From DATDPM01 sp041498815 (lineage in GTDB: Bacteria; Pseudomonadota; Alphaproteobacteria; DATDPM01): DNA of 36,055 nucleotides. The DNA lies in assembly GCA_041498815.1 (NCBI GenBank), contig JBGQJC010000027.1:1-36055 (forward strand), written 5' to 3'. Below are positions 16,028-24,485 of the stretch, in pieces. Made by a program: the position numbers and the translations under genes. The notes under the pieces were generated by a model. It ran no database searches, was not told the origin of the DNA, and saw only the letters and a program-made list of their open reading frames with translations. Numbering within the stretch: the stretch's first letter is position 1; each line of letters begins with the position of its first letter.

Positions 16028-16294
16028 ATGGCGGGCGAGAGCAGAAAGCGTTCGGTCGTAATCGCGGGCCACAAAACCAGTGTGTCGCTCGAGCCCGCGT
16101 TTTGGGAAGCGCTTAAGGAAATCGCCGCCAGCCGCAAGGTTTCGGTGAACCAGATCGTGCGCGACATCGATACCGATCACGAAGGCAATCTCTCAAGCGC
16201 CATCCGCCTCCATATTCTTCGCCATTACCGGACGTTAGCCGCTCGAAGCCCGGCGCCGGCCGGCGATGGCGGCGACTCCTTACATCCCGCCTAG
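16028..16294 (+). CDS. Ribbon-helix-helix domain protein
   Basis: An 88-residue protein of the RHH_4-type family (pfam13467-like), with VVIAGHKTSVSLEPAFWEALKEIAASRK (shown here as the strand VVIAGHKTSVSLE and helix PAFWEALKEIAASRK) then VSVNQIVRDID and SSAIRLHILRHYR. The pattern is a strand that would insert in the DNA major groove and two helices, so a dimeric DNA-binding or regulatory role is plausible. A strong AGGAG lies seven bases upstream of the ATG. It follows fumC by 27 bases. In many alphaproteobacteria this gene sits directly beside a DUF4169 gene; here that partner is 4.2 kb away, beyond the AsmA gene. Confidence 0.88.
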   Translation: MAGESRKRSVVIAGHKTSVSLEPAFWEALKEIAASRKVSVNQIVRDIDTDHEGNLSSAIRLHILRHYRTLAARSPAPAGDGGDSLHPA

Positions 16295-16332
16295 AAATCA
16301 AGACCTCCAGCGGGCTTTCCGGTTGCGCCCGG

Positions 16333-19300
16333 TTATTGCGGCGCGGGGCCGGCCGGTTGCCCGGCGCCGGGCGGCGCCGCTTGGGGCTGTCCGGTCTGGG
16401 CCGGCGTGCCCGTTTGCGATTGCCCCGGCGCGGGCTGCGTGGCCACCGGTTGCTTCGCCGCTTTCCCCTTTTTCGCCGGCGCGCCGGTTCCCGTTTGTGC
16501 CGGTTGAGACGCGGGCCCGGACTGCGGCGGGCCGGATTGGATTGCCGCGCCGGTTCCCGTCTGTGCCGGCGGTGTTTGGCCGGACGGCGGCGAGCCGGAT
16601 TGGGTTGCAGTACCGGTTCCCGTTTGTGTCGGCGGTGATTGGCCAGCCGGCGGCGGGACGGATTGGATTGCCGCGCCGGTTCCCGTCTGTGCCGGTTGAG
16701 ACGCGGGTCCGGACGGCGGCGGGACGGATTGGATTGCCGCGCCGGCCGGCGGCACGGGCGGTGCCGAGAGCGGTTGCGCCGTACCCGTGGCGGCGCCCGC
16801 AGGCGGCTGGTTCGCAGCCGGTGGCGGGGCTTTGTTTTTCTTCAATGCTTTATTGAGCAGGATATTCGCCGGACTTTGCGGCTGCTGGGCGGGTGCCGCT
16901 TGCGGGGCGGCCGGGGCCGGTGCGGCTTGGGGTTGGGCCGGCGCCTGCTGCCCCGGCAATGCCTTTTGCAGCAGCGAATCGAGCGGTGCCACGCCCGTGA
17001 TTGCCGGCGCCGGCTGACCCTCCTTGCCAGGCAAGACGCCCTTCAACAAAGTGCCCACGCCCTTTTGAACCAGATACGCCTCGAGATCCCTGGTCTCGAA
17101 TTTTCGCTCGGGCGCATCCAACGGCCCCACGACGCGCATCCCGAACGACGGCACCTTGGGCTGATCGGTAAGCGTGAAAGTGGCGGTCATGTCGACTTGC
17201 CAGCCCGGAAGATCGATCGTACCAACCCCCTTGCCCGCCCCACCGTCCGCCTGCATGTCGACGTCATTGGTGCGTACGACGCCCTTGTCGATGGTGAATG
17301 TCCCGGTAAGCTTGGTGAACTTGGTTTGGCCGCCCGACATGGACGTGCCGATGAATTTCAGGAAATCGACGGCGCTGTTAAGATTCTTCATCCCGTCGCT
17401 CACGGCCTTGAGGTCAAAGCCTTGGGCGACGCCGTCCGTTACCTGCATCGAGCCGTTTCCGCCAAGCGAGGAAACGAGATCGAATGGGCTGACGCCGGCG
17501 CCGGCCACCTTCATCCCGAAATCGAGCAAGCCCTGGGCGACATCGATGTTCCCGGCGGTAAAGAGCGCCTCGTGGATGTTCGCCTTGCTCACCGAAACGT
17601 CGCCCGAAAGTCTCGGGACCGCACTCGCATCGAGCGTGCCCTTCAGGTCGAAGGCGCCTTGGAACATGCTGCCCTTGAGATCGTGCACATCGAGCACGCC
17701 GTTCTTGAGCGAAAGGCCGAGCTCCGGTTTGTCCACTTTGTATTTTCCGTAAGTGATCGCCACCGCGCCAAGTTTCACCTCGGCATCGGCGACCCGGAGC
17801 GGGCTGAAATCGAACGGCTCTTTCGACCAATGGGCCCCTTGCGCCGGCGCCGCACTCGCGGCTCCGCCCGCGGCGCCACCCGGAGACTTTCCGGCGGCCG
17901 CACCCGGCTTGGGCGGCAGGAACAAATCCGTCACGATCTCGCCCGCCTGCAAATTCGCTTCGATCACCGGCCTCGGCCCGTCGAAACGCGCCTTGCCGCT
18001 TCCCTGGAACGAGACCGGCCCGGCTTTGCCCTTCAAATCGGAAAGCTCGCCCGCCGTGGCATCGCCCTTCGCATGGAACGCGAGCGACAGCCCGCCCAAA
18101 TTCTGGCCCGCCGGGTGGTAGTCGGGGTTGAACAATCGAACCAGGGCGGGCAGATCGTCGTGCTTGGCATCGATCGCCGCATCGTAGCGCACGCCGGTAT
18201 CGGGCATGCCGGCGGTGCCTTGCGCCGAGACCCGGCCACCCGCGGCGTCCAAGGCCGCGTCGAACGAGAAATTATCGAGCGCGCCTTTTGCCTTGCCCGA
18301 AAGACCCACCGCGCCGAGCTTCGCAAGCAGCGGAGGCGGCTCCCGGTTTGCCAGGCGCATGAGCCGCGGCGGATCCTTGACTTTGACATCGAATGCCGCG
18401 TCGACCGCGGGCTTGTCGCCCAGGCCCGTCAGCACGCCCGAAAGCTTCGCCGAGCCGCCGCCGAAATCCGCGGCGCTGGCATCGCGAATCGTAAGCGTGC
18501 CGTTCTGAAGCGTCCCGTCCAGGGCGATGTCGGCAACCTGCAAGCCATGGACGGTGAGGCTGCCGATTTTTGCCTGAACATTGGCGTCGAAGGATTTGAG
18601 TACCGCCAGCGCCGGGGGAGCGGCCCCAAAGCTTGCTGCCGGACCCGGCGGCGCTTTCGCTTCCGGCTTCGGGGAGGCATCCGCGGGCACGGCGCCGTTC
18701 GCGGCGGCGGTTTGCGGCAAGTAGGCGTCGAGATCGAACCGATCCAGGTCGAAGCGCGCGCCGAAAGCCGGCCGTTCGCGCAACGCAACGGTGACTCCGC
18801 CCGTGAGCGCCGAGGTATCGAGCTTCACGTCGAGGCCGGTAACATCGATTTGTTCCGGGGTGCCCTTGATTTTGCTCCTGAGCGAGAATTTACGCAGCCG
18901 CTCCGCGGGAACCGAGGAAACATCCACTTTGAGCCAGTCGAATACGCCGCGCAGATTGTCCGACAGCGCTTCGACCGCGCCGTCGAAAACGGGCTTGCCG
19001 CCGTCGCTGGCCACAACTCCCGTGGCCGACGCGCTGGAGCCGCCGGGCAGCATGGCGGATGCTTGTTTGATCGAAAGCTTTCCGTCTTCGAGCGACGCCT
19101 TGAGTTTCACCTGGCGGATCAGGTCTTTCTTATAGACGGCGGCGTCGATCGAAAGGTCGAACGTGGCCACCAAATCCTTGGGAAGAGAAAAACCCTCGGC
19201 CGCGGCGGCCGCCGGCTTGGCAGCACCCGTGCCTTTGTCCGCGGCCTTGTTATCGCCTTTCGATTCCGGCGCGGTGGTCGGAAGCCAGGGGTCGATTTCG

Positions 19301-20331
19301 AGGCTGGTCATGTTTACCGCCACATCCGCCCGCAGCGGCGTGCCGGGCGTCGCCGCGATCGAACCGGAAGCCAGCGTATCGCCGAGAGCGGCCTTGAGGT
19401 CTTTGAGCGTCACCGCCTTCGCCGATCCGGTTACGCTGGCCGCGACCGAGAATTTTTGCCCCAGGGGCGGCGGCAGGGCGGGGCTGCTGGCGCCTCCCGC
19501 TTTGGCGGCGAGCGCGATGAGGCGCGCGAGACTGGATCCGCCGGCCTCGACGTTCCCCGTCACCTGGCCATCGGCCGTCGGCTCCGAAAGGCTTCCCGTG
19601 AATTTGGCTTTGGCGTCCGCATCCGGCAGTGACAGATCGAGTTTGAGCGGAATCTTGCCGCCCTCGAAACGCCCGGCATCGGCTTCGAAAATCGCTTTGA
19701 TGCCGTGCGTGACAAGATCGCCGTGTGCCGAGACGGGGCCGGTAAGCGACTCCAAGGAAATGTCGGCGTTGAGCTTCTCGATGCGTTCCGCCGTTCCCTT
19801 CTTGTCATCGCGGTAGGTAAGTGTTCCATCCGTAATCCGGAAATTTTCCACCTCGATTGAGGCGCCGCCGCTTTCGGGCTTGGCTTGCGGCGCGGCCGGC
19901 GCAGGCGCGACGGGATTCGGCGTGGTGCCCGCCGTGCCCTGAGGTACGGCAAGATCAAAGTTTCGGCGGCCGTCCGGCAAAACTTCAAGGGTGATCACGG
20001 GCTCGATCAACGTGAGGCTCTCGATCTTGATTCGCTTCTCGAGCAACGGGCCCAACGCCACCCGCACATCCAGCGCCTTGAGGCTTGCCATGTTGGGCTC
20101 TATGGCGCCGGGAAGATTGGCGACCGTGACGTTGTGGACGGACAGGGTCGGCGCCGGCAGCACGTTGAGACCGATGTCGCCGGCGATCGTGATGTCGCGC
20201 CCGGTCGCGGCTTTTACCTGTGCCGCGATCTCGGGCTTGTATTTGTTCCAGTCGACGAAGCTGGGGCCGATGAAAGCCGCAGCTAAGGCAAGGACAACAA
20301 GCGCAATCAGGCTGAAAATGACTTTTCGCAC
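16333..20331 (-). CDS. AsmA-family inner membrane protein with repetitive C-terminus
   Basis: A 1332-residue protein of the AsmA family, which belongs to the repeating beta-groove lipid-transfer-like proteins and is linked to outer membrane assembly and phospholipid transport. It starts with one transmembrane helix (about 4-24), followed by the AsmA N-terminal segment FVDWNKYKPEIAAQVKAATGRDITIAGDIGL (split as FVDWNKYKPEIAAQVK, then AATGRDITIAGDIGL). The AsmA C-terminal domain with SKANIHEALFTAGNID and NDVDMQADGG lies at roughly 930-1100. The last ~230 residues are Pro/Gln/Ala/Thr-rich and include four tandem 21-22-residue repeats. The start is GTG, with GGAG eight bases upstream. Two genes of the plus strand converge on it and DUF4169 diverges from it. 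Confidence 0.92.
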   Translation of the reverse strand: MRKVIFSLIALVVLALAAAFIGPSFVDWNKYKPEIAAQVKAATGRDITIAGDIGLNVLPAPTLSVHNVTVANLPGAIEPNMASLKALDVRVALGPLLEKRIKIESLTLIEPVITLEVLPDGRRNFDLAVPQGTAGTTPNPVAPAPAAPQAKPESGGASIEVENFRITDGTLTYRDDKKGTAERIEKLNADISLESLTGPVSAHGDLVTHGIKAIFEADAGRFEGGKIPLKLDLSLPDADAKAKFTGSLSEPTADGQVTGNVEAGGSSLARLIALAAKAGGASSPALPPPLGQKFSVAASVTGSAKAVTLKDLKAALGDTLASGSIAATPGTPLRADVAVNMTSLEIDPWLPTTAPESKGDNKAADKGTGAAKPAAAAAEGFSLPKDLVATFDLSIDAAVYKKDLIRQVKLKASLEDGKLSIKQASAMLPGGSSASATGVVASDGGKPVFDGAVEALSDNLRGVFDWLKVDVSSVPAERLRKFSLRSKIKGTPEQIDVTGLDVKLDTSALTGGVTVALRERPAFGARFDLDRFDLDAYLPQTAAANGAVPADASPKPEAKAPPGPAASFGAAPPALAVLKSFDANVQAKIGSLTVHGLQVADIALDGTLQNGTLTIRDASAADFGGGSAKLSGVLTGLGDKPAVDAAFDVKVKDPPRLMRLANREPPPLLAKLGAVGLSGKAKGALDNFSFDAALDAAGGRVSAQGTAGMPDTGVRYDAAIDAKHDDLPALVRLFNPDYHPAGQNLGGLSLAFHAKGDATAGELSDLKGKAGPVSFQGSGKARFDGPRPVIEANLQAGEIVTDLFLPPKPGAAAGKSPGGAAGGAASAAPAQGAHWSKEPFDFSPLRVADAEVKLGAVAITYGKYKVDKPELGLSLKNGVLDVHDLKGSMFQGAFDLKGTLDASAVPRLSGDVSVSKANIHEALFTAGNIDVAQGLLDFGMKVAGAGVSPFDLVSSLGGNGSMQVTDGVAQGFDLKAVSDGMKNLNSAVDFLKFIGTSMSGGQTKFTKLTGTFTIDKGVVRTNDVDMQADGGAGKGVGTIDLPGWQVDMTATFTLTDQPKVPSFGMRVVGPLDAPERKFETRDLEAYLVQKGVGTLLKGVLPGKEGQPAPAITGVAPLDSLLQKALPGQQAPAQPQAAPAPAAPQAAPAQQPQSPANILLNKALKKNKAPPPAANQPPAGAATGTAQPLSAPPVPPAGAAIQSVPPPSGPASQPAQTGTGAAIQSVPPPAGQSPPTQTGTGTATQSGSPPSGQTPPAQTGTGAAIQSGPPQSGPASQPAQTGTGAPAKKGKAAKQPVATQPAPGQSQTGTPAQTGQPQAAPPGAGQPAGPAPQ
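16483..16740 (-). repeat. Four tandem 63-66-bp repeats in the AsmA gene
   Basis: The repeats encode, in order, units that begin AAIQSV or TATQSG and end in QTGTG, each 21 or 22 residues long (22, 21, 21, 22), with variable centres such as PPPSGPASQPA and PPSGQTPPA. All indels keep the frame. Such Pro/Gln/Thr-rich units are probably disordered and prone to copy-number change by slippage or recombination. Confidence 0.85.
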
Positions 20332-20446
20332 GCAGTCGCTCCCGTTTACGCCGACGCGGTCGCTATGCCGAGCCGCCGAACCTCAAGGACGCTTGCGCGT
20401 CCCGCGGTTTCGGATAAGCTATGACCCAAAGGCGCAAAGATCAAAC

Positions 20447-20463
20447 GGTTCGGTAACCGAACC
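20447..20463. promoter_or_regulatory. Perfect palindrome upstream of DUF4169
   Basis: GGTTCGG-TAA-CCGAACC is a perfect 7-bp inverted repeat ending 15 bases before the DUF4169 start. Another GAAC follows at 20471-20474. It could be an operator or a leader hairpin near the ribosome binding site. Its binding protein is unknown. Confidence 0.45.
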
Positions 20464-20478
20464 TGTGCGAACGCGACA

Positions 20479-20658
20479 ATGGCTATGGGCGAGGTCATAA
20501 GTCTCAACCGCTACCGCAAGAACCGGGAGCGCCGGGTGCTCGAGGCCCAGGCGGCGGAGAACAGGGTCCGCTTCGGCCGCACCAAGGAAGAACGCTTTCG
20601 GGACAATGTCGAGGAGGATCGCCGGCAAGGCGACCTTGACAACAAGAAATTGGATTAG
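20479..20658 (+). CDS. Small DUF4169 family protein
   Basis: A 59-residue, highly charged protein: MAMGEVISLNRYRKNRER, then AQAAENRVRFGRTKEERFRD and a C-terminus ending DLDNKKLD. The GEVISLNRYRK start and the AENRVRFGRTK core are the DUF4169 pattern known from alphaproteobacteria. The function is unknown; there is no signal peptide or membrane segment. Two in-frame ATGs (20479 and 20485) are possible, the second giving 57 residues that begin MGEVISL, as homologues tend to do. No clear Shine-Dalgarno sequence is seen. It is divergent from the AsmA gene, with a palindrome in the shared upstream region. Confidence 0.83.
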   Translation: MAMGEVISLNRYRKNRERRVLEAQAAENRVRFGRTKEERFRDNVEEDRRQGDLDNKKLD

Positions 20659-20770
20659 CCCGTCCCATCGTCTGGCTTAGCCGAGTGATATCGCGGCAAG
20701 CCATTCAAGTCTCGAAATAAGCTTTTTGACGTGGCGATCCGCCGCGCCGGAACATGCGCGCGCAAAATTC

Positions 20771-21268
20771 TTACTGCTGCTTGGCGCGGTAAATGAGGCC
20801 CGTCGGCGTATCCTTGAGGGTGATGTAATCGCCGCCCTTGTCGTCGGTGATCATCATCGTCACCGGACGAAATTGATTGGCGTTGCGCCACATGCCGTAC
20901 AGCATCATCGCATTGCGGTAATGCGTGGCCGGCACCGCCATCCATGATTTATCTGGAATGATCTTGACGACGTGGGGTTCCACGTACTCCACCTTTCGGA
21001 ATGGCGGGCCCCCGTATGTCGGACCGATGTTTTCGTTCAACATATCGATGGTGCCCTTGAATCGCTCGAAGGCATCTTTCGCGGCCTTCTTCTCTTCTTC
21101 CGGCGTTCCCTCGCCCTCGATGCCCGGCATTTCGTTGGGGTTTTCCGCTTGGGCAAGGTCGATTCGCGCGGCGCCCGCCGCGGCCGCCCCGATCCCCGCC
21201 AAAGATAGAGTGCCGGCCAACGCCAGCATCGACGTTAAAACGAACCGAATCGCGTTCCTGCCTTCCAT
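20771..21268 (-). CDS. Exported protein of unknown function
   Basis: A 165-residue protein that I do not recognise. From the ATG at 21268 it has a clear signal peptide (MEGRNAIRFVLTSMLALAGT, continuing hydrophobic to about residue 33), then an acidic stretch GIEGEGTPEEEKKAAKDAFERF, a middle with IGPTYGGPPFRKVEYVEPHVVKI and a C-terminal half with HYRNAMMLYGMWRN and ITDDKGGDYITLKDTPTG. The mature part has no cysteine and no membrane segment, so it is probably periplasmic. The frame is open upstream to 21361, but that extension would destroy the signal peptide. An 8-bp inverted repeat lies 35 to 62 bases upstream of the ATG (21303-21330). It is not clearly linked to the TRAP genes 235 bases upstream. 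Confidence 0.72.
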   Translation of the reverse strand: MEGRNAIRFVLTSMLALAGTLSLAGIGAAAAGAARIDLAQAENPNEMPGIEGEGTPEEEKKAAKDAFERFKGTIDMLNENIGPTYGGPPFRKVEYVEPHVVKIIPDKSWMAVPATHYRNAMMLYGMWRNANQFRPVTMMITDDKGGDYITLKDTPTGLIYRAKQQ

Positions 21269-21302
21269 GTTTTGTGTTTCACCGTCCGATGCGAGCCACA
21301 AT

Positions 21303-21330
21303 TTCCGCCGTCGTGCGGGAGCCGGCGGAA
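21303..21330. other. Inverted repeat upstream of the exported protein gene
   Basis: TTCCGCCG and CGGCGGAA are perfect 8-bp arms separated by 12 bases. They lie 35 to 62 bases upstream of the ATG at 21268. The repeat may be an operator or a leader hairpin, or chance in GC-rich DNA. Confidence 0.3.
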
Positions 21331-21503
21331 TCCCGAAGCTATTCGACGGCCGGCCGCCCACGCCAGCCTAGCCGCCATGCCGCGACGACGATATCTTTGC
21401 CGGTCATCTGGCGCAAGCAAGCCAGCCGATTAGGGCCCACCGGTTACAGGGATTCGAATGATGAAACAAGGCCAAACCACGAAACACGCATTCAAGGCGC
21501 GGC

Positions 21504-22820
21504 TTACGGCGCCGGTCCCATGAGCCGGTCGGGAAGCCAGGTCGCAAGCTCCGGGAAAATGCACAGCGCCACGATCTCCGCCACGATCAGAAGAATGTAA
21601 GGCAGGGCGCCCAGCAGAACCGTACCGATGGGAATGTCCGGGGCCAAATGCCGGATGGTGTGGAGGTTCGCGCCCGCCGGCGGCATCAGGAGCGCGATCT
21701 GGAAATTGAGCGTCATCATGACGCCGAACCAATAGGGATCGTATCCTTCGGCGAGAAGCAGCGGCAGCACGACCGGCGAGATCATGAGAATGATCGCGAC
21801 CGGAGGCAGGAACAGTCCGGCGGCGAGCAGGAGGCCGTTGACAACCGCAATCTGGTGCAGCGGCGGCAGCCGCAAGTCGGCAATCGCGATCGCCAGGGCG
21901 TCGGGAATCCCAAACCGGCCGAGCATGAACGCGAACAACGCAGCCGCGGCAACGATGACGAGCACGGCGACCGCCTCGCGCGTGGCCTCGCGCAGGATCG
22001 CCATAAGGTGGCGCTCGCGCCACATACCGTACATCAGGGCGACCAAGGCGATGCAGGCTACCGCCGCGACCGCCGCCACCTCCGGGGGCGACGCAATTCC
22101 GCTCCAAAAGCCGTAGATCACGGCCGCGACCAGTGCCACGAAGGGAACGGCGCGCGGGACCAGTGCCACCAATTCGCCCCGCGTATAACCGCGTGCGAAC
22201 CCGCCGAATCGGCCCTGCCATCGCCGCGCGGCGATCAAAGCCCACAAAACGAACAGCAGCGTGAGCGTAAGCCCCGGCATAAGCCCGGCCAGGAAAAGCC
22301 TGCCGATCGAGAAGTCGCCCGCGATGCCGTAGACGATGAGAGTGAGGCTTGGCGGCACCAGGATCCCGAGCGTGCCGGCGCCGGCGAGTGCGCCCGCCGT
22401 GACCGAATCGGCATATCGCCGCTCGCGCAATTCCGGCAGGCCTTCGCGACCGATCGCGAGGCAGGTCGCGGCGCCCGTGGAGCTCAGGGCCGAAAACAGG
22501 GCACTGGCGCAAATGTTCGCGACGATGAGGCCGCCCGGAATTTTGTGCAGCCAACGCTTGAACATTTCGCGCATGTCACCGCCCGCAGGCGACAACGAGG
22601 CCGCGACACCCATCAGGATGAATAGCGGAACGGCGGCAAGCGTGAAGTTTTCGAACGGCGCCAATACGGCGTCCGCCGCCGGCTGCAACGCGGCAATTCC
22701 GCCCTGCCAAACGAGAAGCCCGATCGCGATTCCGGCCAAGCCGAAGGCAACGGGAACCCCGATGACGATGAGAACGACGAGCGCTGCACTGACCGCGATG
22801 CCCAGGGTTAACGGCGCCAC
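21504..22820 (-). CDS. TRAP transporter large permease (DctM type)
   Basis: Large membrane subunit of a TRAP transporter, which uses a sodium or proton gradient to import organic acids delivered by a periplasmic receptor. 438 residues with about 12 hydrophobic segments. Family features include the N-terminal LVVLIVIGVPVAFGLAG, SALSSTGAAT, GALAGAGTLGILVPPSLTLIVYG (split as GALAGAGTLG, ILVPPSLTLIVYG) and the C-terminal LMPPAGANLHTIR. The start is GTG, preceded by AAAGGAG at seven bases. It follows the small subunit gene by 15 bases. Substrate cannot be inferred because the receptor gene is not here. Confidence 0.94.
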   Translation of the reverse strand: MAPLTLGIAVSAALVVLIVIGVPVAFGLAGIAIGLLVWQGGIAALQPAADAVLAPFENFTLAAVPLFILMGVAASLSPAGGDMREMFKRWLHKIPGGLIVANICASALFSALSSTGAATCLAIGREGLPELRERRYADSVTAGALAGAGTLGILVPPSLTLIVYGIAGDFSIGRLFLAGLMPGLTLTLLFVLWALIAARRWQGRFGGFARGYTRGELVALVPRAVPFVALVAAVIYGFWSGIASPPEVAAVAAVACIALVALMYGMWRERHLMAILREATREAVAVLVIVAAAALFAFMLGRFGIPDALAIAIADLRLPPLHQIAVVNGLLLAAGLFLPPVAIILMISPVVLPLLLAEGYDPYWFGVMMTLNFQIALLMPPAGANLHTIRHLAPDIPIGTVLLGALPYILLIVAEIVALCIFPELATWLPDRLMGPAP

Positions 22821-22835
22821 GGCTTACTCCTTTTT

Positions 22836-23363
22836 TTAATCGGGGAAGCCTGCGGCGTCCGCCGCTTCTTCGCCAAGATTAGTCTCGCCGGATGCGGCGG
22901 CCACGACTTCGGCCAGACACTGCAGAGACAAAAGCCCGGTGCCGATGGGGAGCGTCAGATACGGAATCCAAAGCGCCATCCAGCCGCTATCGTCGCCGCG
23001 CCATCCCTGGTGCAGCGCTTCGAAAAGAAGTGCTGCGCTCGCGATGGTGAAGGCCACCGCAAAGACGCCGGAAATTAGCGCGGCAAGCGCGCGCCGAAGC
23101 CGGCCGATCGAGGATCCCGGCAGCCGCCCATAAAAGTCCGCCGTGACATGGCCGCCGGTCGCGAACACATAGGGCGTTCCCAGAAATGTAATGCCGATCA
23201 TCAGATACGAAACGACATCGGACAGCCACGGCGCCGGAACCCCGACCCAATATTCCATGACCGCCATCTGACACACGAGCGCGACGCTGATCACCAGCAT
23301 CGCCGTGGCGATGCCGGCGAAAAATCGGGAGAGCGCGCCGATCCAACGAATAATCTCGGCCAT
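22836..23363 (-). CDS. TRAP transporter small permease (DctQ type)
   Basis: Small membrane subunit of the TRAP transporter. 175 residues with four predicted membrane segments. The features LVISVALVCQMAVMEYWVGVP and SDVVSYLMIGITFLGTPYVF, then a GGHVTADFYGRLP loop, are typical of DctQ. The frame continues upstream to 23435, but the start at MAEIIRWIGAL (23363-23361) matches the family. The gene directly precedes dctM. Upstream, across 255 bases, lies the divergent EamA gene, so no DctP receptor is part of this operon within the window. Confidence 0.92.
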   Translation of the reverse strand: MAEIIRWIGALSRFFAGIATAMLVISVALVCQMAVMEYWVGVPAPWLSDVVSYLMIGITFLGTPYVFATGGHVTADFYGRLPGSSIGRLRRALAALISGVFAVAFTIASAALLFEALHQGWRGDDSGWMALWIPYLTLPIGTGLLSLQCLAEVVAAASGETNLGEEAADAAGFPD

Positions 23364-23618
23364 GATCTCGGAACTACGACGGTGTTTCGTGAAAGACGAT
23401 TGACTCGCGGATTGCGTTCCCCTTTGACTCGGCAAATCCTAGGACGGGTTCGGCGGCGAAGGGCATGCTCGTCCCGAACGTTTCGCGGAGTTTGCGCGAA
23501 TCTTTCATCCCGGCAGCGTCGGTGCAACAAGAATCACGGCAAGGCCGCCTGCTGGCGGGGAACGAGCCGATGGCGGCATCCCCATGCGGTCGTCGCGGCA
23601 CAATCCGGATCGAGCGCC

Positions 23619-24485
23619 ATGACTCTTCCCGATGTCGCGATCGCCACCTTCGTGATGCTGGTGTGGGGGGTCAATTTTGCGGTTGCCAAGGTCGGGCTTT
23701 CGCAATTTCCGCCGATCCTGATGATGGCAATGCGCTTCGCGCTGGTGGCGGTCCTTCTCGTGCCGCTGGTGCGGCGCCCGGCGGCCCCGATGCGCCAGGT
23801 TCTTGGGCTGTCCTTCACGCTGGGATGCCTCCATTTCGCCCTGTTCTTCACCGGGCTGAACGGCATCGATGCCTCGGTCGCGGCGATCGTGATTCAGCTG
23901 CAGCTTCCGTTCGCCGTGATTCTGTCGGCCATTTTGCTCGGCGACCGGCCGGGCCCGCGCCGGATAGCCGGCATGGCGCTCGCTTTCTCCGGCGTGGTCG
24001 TCATTTTCGCCGGGGCCCGGCTCCAAGGCCAGTACCTGCCCCTGTTACTGATGCTGAGCGCGGCATTCGTCTGGTCGATCGCCAATTTCCAGATCAAGGC
24101 CATGGGTAGCGTGGATGGGATGTCGCTCAACGGTTGGATGGCGCTGTTCGCGGCGCCGCAGCTGTTCGCGGCCTCGCTGGCGCTCGAGCACGGCCAATGG
24201 GCGGCGGTCACCTCGGCCGACTGGCGCGGCTATAGCGCCGTCGTCTTCATGGCCGTCTTCGCTACCATTATCGGTTACGGGCTATGGTATCGGCTGATAC
24301 ATAAATATCCGATGAGCCTTGCCATGCCGTTCACGCTGTTGGCTCCGGTATTCGGTGTCGGTTCGGGCGTCTGGTGGCTGGGCGAGCCCATGACGCCGCG
24401 GTTGCTTGCCGGAAGCCTTATGACGCTCGCCGGCGTCGCGATCATCGTGCTGCGCGAGCCGGGGACCGCCGGATCCACCCGATGA
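23619..24485 (+). CDS. EamA/DMT-superfamily permease
   Basis: A 288-residue inner membrane protein with ten hydrophobic segments arranged as two EamA repeats. The first begins VAIATFVMLVWGVNFAVAKVGL and the second LLMLSAAFVWSIANFQIKAMG (each shown only in part), ending near GSLMTLAGVAIIVLREPG. The family includes exporters and importers of amino acids and other metabolites; the substrate cannot be told. The long open frame upstream to 23148 is not coding in character; the ATG at 23619 is the family start. The stop overlaps the amidase start by four bases (ATGA, 24482-24485), so the two products are probably made together. Confidence 0.92.
   Translation: MTLPDVAIATFVMLVWGVNFAVAKVGLSQFPPILMMAMRFALVAVLLVPLVRRPAAPMRQVLGLSFTLGCLHFALFFTGLNGIDASVAAIVIQLQLPFAVILSAILLGDRPGPRRIAGMALAFSGVVVIFAGARLQGQYLPLLLMLSAAFVWSIANFQIKAMGSVDGMSLNGWMALFAAPQLFAASLALEHGQWAAVTSADWRGYSAVVFMAVFATIIGYGLWYRLIHKYPMSLAMPFTLLAPVFGVGSGVWWLGEPMTPRLLAGSLMTLAGVAIIVLREPGTAGSTR

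Noticed and set aside
16639..19632. 997-codon plus-strand open frame
   Set aside because: It is antisense to the AsmA gene. The Arg-rich translation has no family features and arises from high GC at third positions of the real gene.
21449..21458. TTCGAATCCC on the minus strand, like the T-arm of a tRNA and a possible integration scar
   Set aside because: The bases before it cannot form the T-stem, no other tRNA arm is present, and no integrase or direct repeat is nearby. A ten-base match is plausible by chance.
23148..23618. Long upstream extension of the EamA frame and another 214-codon frame nearby
   Set aside because: The translations are Arg-rich and lack family similarity. The permease clearly starts at 23619, and the rest is the divergent promoter region and antisense of dctQ.
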